Position numbers and translations under genes: made by a program. This document shows positions 1 to 6,318 of a stretch of DNA of 8,913 nt, piece by piece. How positions within the stretch are numbered: position 1 is the stretch's first letter; the number at the start of each line of letters is the position of its first letter. Source of the DNA: an uncultured Collinsella sp. (GTDB lineage: Bacteria; Actinomycetota; Coriobacteriia; Coriobacteriales; Coriobacteriaceae); contig URNQ01000061.1 of assembly GCA_900549245.1 (NCBI GenBank), positions 1 to 8,913 on the forward strand, in the 5' to 3' direction. Below the pieces are notes generated by a model. That model was given only the letters and a program-made list of their open reading frames with translations, was not told where the DNA came from and made no database searches.

Positions 1-47
1 AGTCCCTTGCGGCGTAGTTCTTATTTAAGCCGTCCAAGTTTTGGGGT

Positions 48-75
48 GCAGTTCACTGCGGAGTGTTTTCAAAAC
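48..75. repeat. Two adjacent short palindromes in the left-edge non-coding stretch
   Basis: Positions 48-59 read GCAGTTCACTGC, a perfect 5-bp inverted repeat around TC. Positions 65-75 read GTTTTCAAAAC, a perfect 5-bp inverted repeat around one base. They lie about 100 bases beyond the stop of the DtxR-family gene. They could be a regulator site for a gene left of the window, part of a dispersed repeat, or chance. The rest of 1-170 has no convincing gene. A 9-base direct repeat GTTGGCGGG occurs at 129-137 and 161-169, with no evident function. No T-tract follows the palindromes, so they are not a clear terminator. Confidence 0.3.
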
Positions 76-170
76 CAAGCCCGGTCCCGGCCTGCGGTGA
101 CGTTGCTGGTGGTTCTTGGGCATCGCTTGTTGGCGGGGTTCCTTGTCTGAGTTGGACTTGGTTGGCGGGT

Positions 171-548
171 CTACTGGTCCCGGTCGCTGTCCCGTCTCAG
201 CATCGATCTTAGCTTCTCGAAGCTTTCCTCACTCAGGCAGTGCTCCATGTGGCAGCCCTCTTGCGACGCGACCTCAGCCGAAACACCCGCATCCTCCAGC
301 AGCCCCACGAAAAAGCAGTGACGCTCCCACATTTGACGAGCGACCTCCAGCCCTTGTTCTGTCAGATGAACATCTCGTTTGCCCATTTCGACATAGCCGT
401 TGCTTTCCAGCGTCGCCATGGCCTTGGAAACGCTCGCCTTGGTTACGCCGAGGTACTCCGCAACGTCGATCGAGCGCACGATGCCCTGACGTTCCGATAG
501 GACGTAGATCGATTCGAGATAGTCTTCTCCGGATTCACGTAGGGCCAT
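171..548 (-). CDS. Short DtxR/MntR-family metal-dependent transcriptional repressor
   Basis: This 125-residue protein is a DNA-binding repressor that senses Fe2+ or Mn2+ in the cytoplasm and controls metal-uptake genes. The N-terminal winged helix-turn-helix spans about residues 8-65, with the recognition region DVAEYLGVTKASVSKAM at 28-44. The dimerisation and metal-binding region follows. Visible candidate ligands are D9 and E12 (motif GEDYLESIY), H77 (motif RH) and C99, E102, H103 in the motif CHMEH. The C-x-x-E-H pattern is like the primary site of DtxR/IdeR, while D9 is like MntR, so the metal cannot be called. There is no C-terminal SH3/FeoA domain. At 125 residues it is MntR-sized (about 142) rather than DtxR-sized (about 226). 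The ATG start is supported by AAAGG six bases upstream. It is separated from the HAD gene by a terminator, so it is probably its own transcription unit. DtxR-like half-sites upstream suggest autoregulation (inference). Confidence 0.9.
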   Translation of the reverse strand: MALRESGEDYLESIYVLSERQGIVRSIDVAEYLGVTKASVSKAMATLESNGYVEMGKRDVHLTEQGLEVARQMWERHCFFVGLLEDAGVSAEVASQEGCHMEHCLSEESFEKLRSMLRRDSDRDQ

Positions 549-572
549 GGGCCGCCTTTCGCGATGGCTTCT

Positions 573-653
573 AGTTAGCCTTTGGATACTTTTGCTTGAT
601 TTACTTTACCGCAAAAGTTGCCCATGTCTTACTACTTTGCCTAAAAGTTAGCC
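573..653 (-). promoter_or_regulatory. Candidate DtxR-type operator array upstream of the metal regulator
   Basis: Read on the plus strand, AGTTAGCC occurs exactly at 573-580 and 646-653, with the variant AGTTGCCC at 616-623. The last two sit in a longer imperfect direct repeat, at 602-623 (TACTTT then CGCAAAAGTTGCCC) and 633-653 (TACTTT then GCCTAAAAGTTAGCC), offset by about 31 bases, or three helical turns. Positions 639-653 form a dyad, GGCTAA-CTT-TTAGGC on the minus strand, with five of six arm positions symmetric. ACTTTTGC at 588-595 and GCAAAAGT at 611-618 are a perfect 8-bp inverted repeat. GGCTAAC resembles the half-site of known DtxR/IdeR boxes. The array lies 25-105 bases before the start codon. 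Operator function is inference, and I could not assign a clear -35/-10 pair. Confidence 0.45.
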
Positions 654-677
654 GTGTTTCACAAAACATGCGGGACG

Positions 678-714
678 AAAACAAAATGGGGACGCCCCGC
701 AGGGAGTGTCCCCA
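678..714 (-). terminator. Intrinsic terminator after the HAD phosphatase gene
   Basis: On the minus strand a perfect 7-bp stem TGGGGAC/GTCCCCA (687-693 with 708-714) is followed directly by a T-rich run, TTTTGTTTTC (686-677). The loop can pair further as TCCC with GGGG, including a wobble. It lies about 40 bases beyond the HAD stop codon, as expected for the end of the ABC-F/HAD unit. It insulates the downstream metal regulator from read-through. Confidence 0.8.
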
Positions 715-717
715 CCT

Positions 718-750
718 GCCGGCAGAAAAGGAACGTCCCTAAGTGCCGGC
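718..750. repeat. Inverted repeat GCCGGCA...TGCCGGC next to the HAD stop codon
   Basis: A perfect 7-bp stem pairs 718-724 with 744-750 across a 19-base loop containing AGGAACGTCCCT. It begins five bases beyond the HAD stop and directly precedes the intrinsic terminator at 678-714. It lacks its own T-tract, so it may be a 3'-end stabilising structure or part of an intergenic repeat. The 717-724 arm is itself the palindrome TGCCGGCA. Confidence 0.45.
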
Positions 751-755
751 CGCAG

Positions 756-1526
756 CTACAGTAGCCCAAAGTGCTTGGCGGCGTTGTAAATGCCGTCGTC
801 GTCTACGGCGGTCGTAACGTAGGTCGCCGCGGCCTTCACGGTATCCTGCGCGTTGCCCATGGCCACGCTCGTGCCCACGGCGGAAAACATCGACAGGTCG
901 TTCTCGCCATCGCCAAAGGCGATCGCCTCGCTCGCGTCGATATCCAGCCGCTCCAGCGTCGCCGCGACACCCAGGTCCTTGCCGCCGTTAGCGGGAATAA
1001 TATCGCAGAACAGGTCACACCAGCGCGTGGTGAGCGAATGCGACACCGCATCAGTCACGATATGCTCGTCGGCCGGATCAACAAAGGCGCAGAACTGGTA
1101 AACCGGCGCATCGAAGGCGTGCTCAAACGGCTCCTCGTGGTAGACGATTCCCGCGTTGCTGCCTGCCGTCACCACGCGCTCGGACAGGCGGTTCACAAAC
1201 GAGTTCTCGCCCTGCATGCACAGCGAGTCATAGCACCCCTGAGCCACCTGGTCCACAATCACCGCGACGTCGTCCGGATCGATCGGACAGCTGCGGTAAA
1301 CCCCCTCGGCATCAAAGCAGTGCTGACCCGAAAGCGTGATGTACGCATCCCAACCAAGATCGAACAGCCAATCGGGCATCTGATAGGTCGGGCGACCCGT
1401 GGCGATCACGCACGCAATCCCATGCCCATGAAAGCTGTCGAGCACCTGCTGCGCCGACGCCGGAATCCGATGGGTCTTAAAGCTCAGCAACGTGCCGTCG
1501 ATATCGAAAAACGCGGCCTTGATCAT
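756..1526 (-). CDS. HAD-superfamily hydrolase, Cof type (IIB cap)
   Basis: This 256-residue cytoplasmic phosphatase should hydrolyse small phosphorylated metabolites such as sugar phosphates, FMN or pyridoxal phosphate; the substrate cannot be read from sequence. All four HAD motifs are visible. Motif I is DIDGT at 8-12, with nucleophile D8 and acid/base D10. Motif II is the TGR region at 43-45. Motif III is K183 in GGKD. Motif IV is GDGEND at 205-210, which binds Mg2+. The inserted segment of about residues 80-180 between motifs II and III fits the C2/IIB cap of the Cof family, and the length is normal for it. The ATG lies six bases after the ABC-F stop. GAGGAG inside the end of that upstream gene can serve as its ribosome site, so the two are likely co-transcribed and translationally coupled. 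A functional link between the two products is not evident. Confidence 0.93.
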   Translation of the reverse strand: MIKAAFFDIDGTLLSFKTHRIPASAQQVLDSFHGHGIACVIATGRPTYQMPDWLFDLGWDAYITLSGQHCFDAEGVYRSCPIDPDDVAVIVDQVAQGCYDSLCMQGENSFVNRLSERVVTAGSNAGIVYHEEPFEHAFDAPVYQFCAFVDPADEHIVTDAVSHSLTTRWCDLFCDIIPANGGKDLGVAATLERLDIDASEAIAFGDGENDLSMFSAVGTSVAMGNAQDTVKAAATYVTTAVDDDGIYNAAKHFGLL

Positions 1527-1532
1527 CCTCGC

Positions 1533-3392
1533 CTACTCCTCGCCCTCGAGCTTCTCGCTCGCCTCGAGCCACGCCATCTCCAACTCGTCCATGGCGGCGT
1601 GGGCCTCGTCGATCTTTGCCTGCTGCTCGCCCAGCGCCGTGTAGTTGGTGGGGTCGACCTGAGCCATCGCGGCCTCGGCCTCCTCCACGCGGGCGCGCTG
1701 CGTCTCCATTTTGCGCTCGAGCGAGCTCACCTCGCGGCGAAGCTTCTGGCGTTCGGCGTTGGAAAGGCCATTGGGCTGGCCGCTCGACTTGGGCTTTTCG
1801 GCCGCAGCCGCCGCGGCACCGGTGTCAAACGTGCCGGTCTTGGCGCTCGGCGCACCCACGGGCTCGCCCTCGGCGGTGGCGTTGCACAGGCGCAGGTACT
1901 GGTCCACGCCGCCGGGCATATGCGTCAGGTGGCCGTCGAGCAGCGCCCACTGCTGGTCGGTCACGCGCTCCATCAAGAAGCGGTCGTGCGTCACCAGGAT
2001 TAGCGTGCCGGGCCAGCCGTCGAGCAGGTCCTCGACAATCGCGAGCATGTCGGTATCCAGGTCGTTGCCGGGCTCGTCCAGGATAAGCACGTTGGGCTCG
2101 TCCAGGATCGTCAGCAGCAGCGACAGGCGACGGCGCTGGCCGCCCGAAAGATCGCCGATGCGACTCCAGAGCTGCTGTGTCGTAAAGCCCAGGCGCTCGC
2201 AAAGTTTCTCGGGCGAAGTCTCCTTGCCGTCGATGACGTAGTACTTCTTATAGTTGCCGAGCACCTCGCGGATCGTGTCACCCATGTAGGGCTCGAGTTC
2301 CTCGAGCTGCTGTGACAGAACGCCAAAGCGCACCGTCTGGCCAATCTTCACACGGCCGCGCGTGGGCTCAATCTTGCCCTGGATCACGTCGAGCAAGGTC
2401 GACTTGCCGGCGCCGTTCTCGCCCAAAAGACCATAGCGGTCGCCCGCGCCGATGAGCCAGGTCACATCGGTGAGCACCTGCTTGGGCGCACCATCGGTAT
2501 CCGCATAGCCGGCATCCACGTCGATGACATCGATGACCTGCTTGCCTAGGCGGCTCACGGCAAGGCGCTTGAGCTCCAGCTCGTCACGCACGGGCGGTAC
2601 GTCGGCGATCAGCTCGCGAGCAGCCTCAACGCGAAACTTGGGCTTGGTGGAACGCGCCTGGGCGCCGCGGCTCAGCCACGCGAGCTCCTTGCGCGCTATG
2701 TTGCGACGGCGCTCCTCGGTAACGGCGGCCATGCGGTCGCGCTCCACGCGCTGCAGGATATATGCCGAGTAGCCGCCCTCGAAGGGATCGACCTGGCCGT
2801 CGTGGACCTCCCACATGCTGGTGCAGACCTCGTCCAAGAACCAGCGGTCGTGCGTGACCACGAGCATGGCGCCCTGGCCGCGCTGCCAGCGGGCCTTTAA
2901 GTGACGCGCAAGCCAGTTGATGGTGCGCATGTCCAGGTGGTTGGTGGGCTCGTCGAGCATGAGCACATCGTAGTCGCCAATCAGCAGGCGCGCGAGGTCC
3001 ACGCGACGGCGCTGACCGCCCGAGAGCTCGCCCACCATGCCCTCCCAGGGCACATCGCTAATGAGGCCGGCGAGGATCTGGCGCGTACGGGGGCTCGACG
3101 CCCACTCGTACTCGGGCGTGTCGCCCACAACGGCATGATGCACGGTATCGGTGTCGACAAGCTGGTCCTTTTGGCCGAGCAATCCGATCGTCGTGCCGCG
3201 GCGGTGCGTCACGCGGCCGTCGTCGGGTTCCAGCGTACCGGCGAGTACACTCAGCAGCGTCGACTTGCCGTCGCCGTTTTTACCGACGATACCAATGCGG
3301 TCGCCCTCGCCCACGCCGAGCGTCACGCTATCGAAAATATGCTTGGTGGGAAACTCTAGGCTGACGGAATCGCATCCCAAAAGAATCGCCAT
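1533..3392 (-). CDS. uup: ABC-F family ATPase, Uup-like, duplicated ATPase domains with C-terminal coiled coil
   Basis: This 619-residue soluble protein has two ABC ATPase domains and no membrane segments, the hallmark of ABC-F proteins that act on ribosomes or, for Uup, in ribosome and DNA-branch-related roles. Domain 1 has Walker A GKNGDGKS (37-44), signature LSGGQRRR (123-130) and Walker B LDEPTNHLD (146-154). Domain 2 has GENGAGKS (324-331), LSGGQRRR (415-422) and LDEPGNDLD (438-446). The interdomain linker carries ELAWLSRGAQARSTKPK (236-252), very like the Uup linker. A charged, Ala/Glu/Lys-rich C-terminal region (about 545-617) looks like the Uup coiled coil, after an Ala/Gly/Pro-rich hinge (about 505-545). 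The start at 3392 is chosen because AAGGAG lies eight bases upstream and the protein then begins MAILLGCDSVSLEF. The open frame runs 52 codons further, but that part overlaps a hairpin and a terminator. E440, the likely second catalytic Glu, is kept, but the usual T is G442. Confidence 0.88.
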   Translation of the reverse strand: MAILLGCDSVSLEFPTKHIFDSVTLGVGEGDRIGIVGKNGDGKSTLLSVLAGTLEPDDGRVTHRRGTTIGLLGQKDQLVDTDTVHHAVVGDTPEYEWASSPRTRQILAGLISDVPWEGMVGELSGGQRRRVDLARLLIGDYDVLMLDEPTNHLDMRTINWLARHLKARWQRGQGAMLVVTHDRWFLDEVCTSMWEVHDGQVDPFEGGYSAYILQRVERDRMAAVTEERRRNIARKELAWLSRGAQARSTKPKFRVEAARELIADVPPVRDELELKRLAVSRLGKQVIDVIDVDAGYADTDGAPKQVLTDVTWLIGAGDRYGLLGENGAGKSTLLDVIQGKIEPTRGRVKIGQTVRFGVLSQQLEELEPYMGDTIREVLGNYKKYYVIDGKETSPEKLCERLGFTTQQLWSRIGDLSGGQRRRLSLLLTILDEPNVLILDEPGNDLDTDMLAIVEDLLDGWPGTLILVTHDRFLMERVTDQQWALLDGHLTHMPGGVDQYLRLCNATAEGEPVGAPSAKTGTFDTGAAAAAAEKPKSSGQPNGLSNAERQKLRREVSSLERKMETQRARVEEAEAAMAQVDPTNYTALGEQQAKIDEAHAAMDELEMAWLEASEKLEGEE

Positions 3393-3400
3393 ATGCCCTG

Positions 3401-3406
3401 CTCCTT
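3401..3406 (-). promoter_or_regulatory. Ribosome binding site that fixes the ABC-F start
   Basis: The minus strand reads AAGGAG eight bases before the ATG at 3392-3390. No comparable site precedes the upstream in-frame start at 3548. This favours the 619-residue product. Confidence 0.8.
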
Positions 3407-3427
3407 CGTAGAAATTCAACGTTGTCC

Positions 3428-3436
3428 ATGATAGCA
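3428..3436 (-). promoter_or_regulatory. Possible extended -10 promoter element for the ABC-F/HAD unit
   Basis: The minus strand reads TGCTATCAT, an extended -10 form (TGN followed by TATCAT), about 36 bases before the ABC-F start codon. No good -35 hexamer is seen at 17 bases upstream; that area is occupied by the hairpin at 3453-3487. The position between the pst terminator and the ribosome site is right. The match itself is moderate. Confidence 0.35.
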
Positions 3437-3452
3437 GCGAGCCCCACCCCAA

Positions 3453-3487
3453 ACCACCACGAAGGTGCCTGTCCCCTTTGTGGTGGT
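3453..3487. repeat. 13-bp hairpin containing a GGGGACAGGCACC motif, upstream of the ABC-F gene
   Basis: ACCACCAC (3453-3460) pairs with GTGGTGGT (3480-3487), then a G-T wobble, then AAGG (3462-3465) with CCTT (3475-3478), leaving a nine-base loop TGCCTGTCC. Read on the minus strand the centre is AAAGGGGACAGGCACC. There is no T-tract on either side, so it is not an intrinsic terminator. Its shape resembles REP-like dispersed intergenic palindromes. Copy number cannot be judged from this window. Confidence 0.55.
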
Positions 3488-3504
3488 CGTTTCGGTCGCA
3501 GAGC

Positions 3505-3542
3505 AAAAAGGCGGGCCATCTCCCGCAAGAGATGACCCGCCT
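3505..3542 (-). terminator. Intrinsic terminator of the pst operon
   Basis: On the minus strand AGGCGGG-T-CATCTC (3542-3529) pairs with GAGATG-G-CCCGCCT (3522-3509), a 14-bp stem with one mismatch and a six-base loop. It is followed directly by TTTTT (the last stem T plus 3508-3505). It lies about 55 bases beyond the pstB stop. This is a textbook rho-independent terminator and marks the operon end, so no phoU is in this transcript. Confidence 0.9.
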
Positions 3543-3553
3543 CTCCAATCAGT

Positions 3554-3579
3554 CCCGCGGCAACCGTGGCCGCCGCGGG
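3554..3579. repeat. GC-rich hairpin between the pstB stop and its terminator
   Basis: CCCGCGGC (3554-3561) and GCCGCGGG (3572-3579) form a perfect 8-bp stem with a ten-base loop. It begins about 18 bases after the pstB stop and precedes the main terminator. It has no T-tract. A 3'-end stabilising role for the pst message is plausible but inferred. Confidence 0.5.
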
Positions 3580-3597
3580 CCTCAAGCATGTCCCGGA

Positions 3598-4470
3598 CTA
3601 GGAGAACATGCCGGTGAGGTAATCATTCAGCCGCTTATCCTTGGGCCGTTGGAAAATCTCGTCAGTCTCGTCGTACTCGACCATATCGCCCATGTAGAAG
3701 AACGCCGTGCGGTTGGACACGCGCGACGCCTGCTCCATGTTGTGCGTCACGATAACGATGGCGCGGTCGGCCACGATCGACGACATCAGGTCCTCGATCG
3801 CCAGCGTCGAGATGGGGTCGAGCGCCGAGCAGGGCTCGTCAAACAGGATCACGTCGGGGTTGAGCGCAAGCGTGCGCGCGATGCACAGGCGCTGCTGCTG
3901 ACCGCCCGAAAGCGCGTAGGCGCTTTTGTCCAGCTTGTCCTTGACCTCGTCCCACAGCGCCGCACCGCGCAGGCTTTCCTCGACCATGCGGTCGAGCTCG
4001 TCGCGGTCGGTGATGCCGTGGCGCTTGGGCGCAAACGTGATGTTGTCGCGAATGGACTTGCGGAACGGGTTGGGCTGCTGAAACACCATGCCAATGGACC
4101 GACGCAGCTCGTAGGTGTTCTCGGTCTTGGTGTTCACGTTGCGCCCGCGGTAGTTGATCTCGCCCTCTACGCGGCAGCCGCGAATCTCGCGATTCATCAG
4201 GTTGAGGCTACGCAAGAAGGTCGACTTGCCGCAGCCCGAAGGCCCGATGAGCGCCGTGATCTCGCCCTTGTGGAAGTCGAGCGACGTATTGTGCAGCGCA
4301 TGGTGGTCGCCATAGTACACGTTGACGTCCTTGGTGGAGAGCACGACCTCGTCGCTCACGGCCTTGCCGCTCACGCGAACACGTTTCTCGCTCTCCCCCA
4401 CACTCGACAGAAAGTCCTGGGTCTCGGACGTGGCCGCCTCGGTTGCGGGCGTTGCATTCATCTCGCTCAT
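3598..4470 (-). CDS. pstB: Phosphate ABC transporter ATP-binding protein PstB
   Basis: This 290-residue cytoplasmic ATPase powers phosphate import through PstC/PstA. Visible motifs are Walker A GPSGCGKS (76-83), the Q-loop around Q131-Q132 in GMVFQQPNPF, signature LSGGQQQR (187-194), Walker B VILFDEP (207-213), D-loop SALDP (215-219) and H-loop H243. FQQPNPF and the C-terminal YMGDMVEYDET (259-269) are typical of PstB. It is longer than the usual 250 or so because of about 45 extra N-terminal residues rich in Ser, Thr, Glu and Ala before the ATPase fold starts at VVLSTKDVNVYYG. The start overlaps the pstA stop in an ATGA arrangement (4467-4470), which suggests translational coupling. A second in-frame ATG at codon 4 is possible. 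It is the last gene of pstSCAB, and two hairpins follow it. Confidence 0.96.
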   Translation of the reverse strand: MSEMNATPATEAATSETQDFLSSVGESEKRVRVSGKAVSDEVVLSTKDVNVYYGDHHALHNTSLDFHKGEITALIGPSGCGKSTFLRSLNLMNREIRGCRVEGEINYRGRNVNTKTENTYELRRSIGMVFQQPNPFRKSIRDNITFAPKRHGITDRDELDRMVEESLRGAALWDEVKDKLDKSAYALSGGQQQRLCIARTLALNPDVILFDEPCSALDPISTLAIEDLMSSIVADRAIVIVTHNMEQASRVSNRTAFFYMGDMVEYDETDEIFQRPKDKRLNDYLTGMFS

Positions 4471-5393
4471 TCGGCCGTCATCTTCCTTGCCAGTTGCTTG
4501 CCCACGATACGGGCAACTACGTTAAACAGCAGCACGCAAATCATCAGCAGTGCCGCGGTGCCCCAAACGATCTGCTGGGCCTCGGGGCTGCCCTCGCCAT
4601 AGATCTTGTAGATGTGCACGGCGAGCGACTCACCGGGGCGGAACACGTTCCAGGCGCAGGTGGGACTCGACAGGTTAAAGCTCAAGAAGTTCAGGCGAAC
4701 CGGCGAGCTCATGCCCGAGGTGAAGAGCAATGCCGCGGCCTCGCCAAACACGCGGCCGGCCGAAAGCACGATGCCGGTCACGATGGCAGGCATGGCCTCG
4801 GGGATCAGGATGTGCAGCGTGGCCTCCCAGCGGGTGAGGCCCATAGCCAGGCACGCATCGCGCTGGGCCTGCGGCACGTCCTCGAGCGCCTGCTGAATCA
4901 CGCGCACCAGGATGGGGATGTTGAACATGGTGAGCGCGACGGCGCCGGAGATGATGGAGTACTTCCAGCCCAGCTGCACCGAAAACACCAGAAAGCCGAA
5001 CATGCCCACGACGATGGAAGGCAGCGAGGACAGCGTTTCGATGGCGGTGGAGGCGATGTCGCGGATGGGACCGTCGGGCGCGTACTCAACCAAAAAGACC
5101 TCGCCGCCCAGGCTGATGGGCACCGAGATGATCAGGGTGATCAGCAGCAGATAGAACGAGTCGAACAGCTGGTAGAGCACGCCGCCCTGGGTTCCGTTGG
5201 CGCGCGCGGGCTGCGTGAGAAAGCCCGGCTGGAACAGCGTCGAGATACCCTCGAACAGGATGTAGGCCACCATGGAGACGACGATGAGCATGACGATGGC
5301 GACGATCGCCGTCAGCACGCCCGTGGCGATGCGGTCCTGCCTTTGGACACGCCCGAGTCTCGCCTCGTCGATATGGATGCGCGTGCTAGCCAC
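4467..5393 (-). CDS. pstA: Phosphate ABC transporter permease PstA
   Basis: This 308-residue inner-membrane permease pairs with PstC to form the phosphate channel. About six hydrophobic segments are visible, roughly at 25-48, 78-103, 122-143, 147-168, 198-218 and 275-298. The ABC permease EAA loop, which docks on PstB, is at about 178-207 (RDACLAMGLTRWEATLHILIPEAMP). SLPSIVVG (123-130) before the third segment is characteristic of Pst permeases. Residues 220-275 form an extracytoplasmic loop that includes LFTSGMSSPVRLNF. The start is GTG at 5393, inside the end of pstC (8-base overlap), with GAAGG a few bases upstream. No internal ATG lies near the N-terminus to offer a better start. The overlap with both neighbours indicates one transcript with coupled translation. 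Confidence 0.95.
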   Translation of the reverse strand: MASTRIHIDEARLGRVQRQDRIATGVLTAIVAIVMLIVVSMVAYILFEGISTLFQPGFLTQPARANGTQGGVLYQLFDSFYLLLITLIISVPISLGGEVFLVEYAPDGPIRDIASTAIETLSSLPSIVVGMFGFLVFSVQLGWKYSIISGAVALTMFNIPILVRVIQQALEDVPQAQRDACLAMGLTRWEATLHILIPEAMPAIVTGIVLSAGRVFGEAAALLFTSGMSSPVRLNFLSFNLSSPTCAWNVFRPGESLAVHIYKIYGEGSPEAQQIVWGTAALLMICVLLFNVVARIVGKQLARKMTAE

Positions 5394-6294
5394 GAGCCTT
5401 CGCCCCCTTGCGGCCGATAAGGTGGATGATCAGGATAAAGATGAGGCTCATGCCCATCAGCAGCAGGCCGAGCGCCCACAGGACATCGTCCTGGGCCGAC
5501 CCCTCGGCATAGACCGCCATAGATGTGGTGAGCGTAGTGGTGATGGTGGACGCCGGCGACAGCAGCGACGTCGGCATGGCCTCGATACCGCCGATAACCA
5601 TGCGCACGGCAAGCGTCTCGCCAAAGGCGCGCGTCATGCCAAGGATGACTGCGGTCATGAGCGACGGCATGGCGGACTTGAGCACCACGTGCCAGATGGT
5701 CTGCCAGCGGGTGTAGCCCAGCGCGAGCGAGCCCTGGCGGTAGCTGTCGGGCACGGCGCGCAGGCCATCGACCGAAAGCGTGGTCATCGTCGGCAGAATC
5801 ATGACGGCCAGCACGATGGCGCCGGGCAAGATGCCCAGGCCTGTGCTCACGTGGAAAACGCTCTTCATAAGGCCGACGACCACGTGAAAACCGATCAGGC
5901 CAAAGACGACCGAGGGAATGCCGGTCAAAAGCTCAATAAGCGGCTGAAAGACCTTGGAACCGAACTTAGGCTGGATCTCGACCGCAAAGATGGCAGAGCC
6001 GATGGCGATGGGCAGCGCGATGAGCGTGGAAAGCACCATGACCGCAAATGAGGTGACAATCAGGGGCAGGGCGCCGGTGTAGGGCAGGCCGTTTTCGGCC
6101 GTGTTGGCCAGGTCCCACTTGGTGCCGGCGAAGAACTCTACGACCGAGACGCCGTCCTTGAGAAAAGCCGAGAGGCCCTTTTGGGCGACCATAAAGATGA
6201 GCGCGGCAACGACAAGCGTCACGAGCGCTACGCACGCGCCCGTGACGCCCAGGCCCACGTTCTCAAGGTCGCGCTTTGGCAGCTGTTTTGCCAT
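5386..6294 (-). CDS. pstC: Phosphate ABC transporter permease PstC
   Basis: This 302-residue membrane permease is the partner of PstA. Hydrophobic segments are at about 15-38, 76-106, 115-144, 154-172, 208-232 and 272-293. The EAA loop is at 183-215 (DSYRQGSLALGYTRWQTIWHVVLKSAMP). FFAGTKWDL (54-62), ELLTGIPSVVFGLIG (121-135) and TRAFGETLAV (221-230) are PstC-type landmarks. The length is typical. The ATG at 6294 is preceded by GGAAAGG six bases upstream and lies 24 bases after the pstS stop. No terminator or attenuator-like hairpin is evident in that gap, so pstS and the permeases should share a transcript. Confidence 0.95.
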   Translation of the reverse strand: MAKQLPKRDLENVGLGVTGACVALVTLVVAALIFMVAQKGLSAFLKDGVSVVEFFAGTKWDLANTAENGLPYTGALPLIVTSFAVMVLSTLIALPIAIGSAIFAVEIQPKFGSKVFQPLIELLTGIPSVVFGLIGFHVVVGLMKSVFHVSTGLGILPGAIVLAVMILPTMTTLSVDGLRAVPDSYRQGSLALGYTRWQTIWHVVLKSAMPSLMTAVILGMTRAFGETLAVRMVIGGIEAMPTSLLSPASTITTTLTTSMAVYAEGSAQDDVLWALGLLLMGMSLIFILIIHLIGRKGAKARG

Positions 6295-6318
6295 TGCAAA
6301 CCTTTCCGGGGCGATTAC

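Noticed and set aside
1..170. A tRNA or small RNA in the left-edge stretch (GTTGGCGGG repeats looked like a possible T-arm)
   Set aside because: No cloverleaf, acceptor stem or anticodon arm could be built, and no terminator follows.
771..2003. A 410-codon open frame on the plus strand opposite the HAD and ABC-F genes
   Set aside because: It spans two well-supported minus-strand genes. Its protein is rich in Arg, His, Ala and Leu, as expected from reading GC-rich codons backwards, with no recognisable domain. Similar long plus-strand frames at 3478-4602, 4443-5420, 5272-6051 and 6181-7371 are rejected for the same reason.
3393..3548. A 52-codon N-terminal extension of the ABC-F protein from an ATG at 3548
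   Set aside because: The extension would be translated across the pst terminator and the 3453-3487 hairpin. It does not resemble the family, and the good ribosome site is at 3401-3406 instead.
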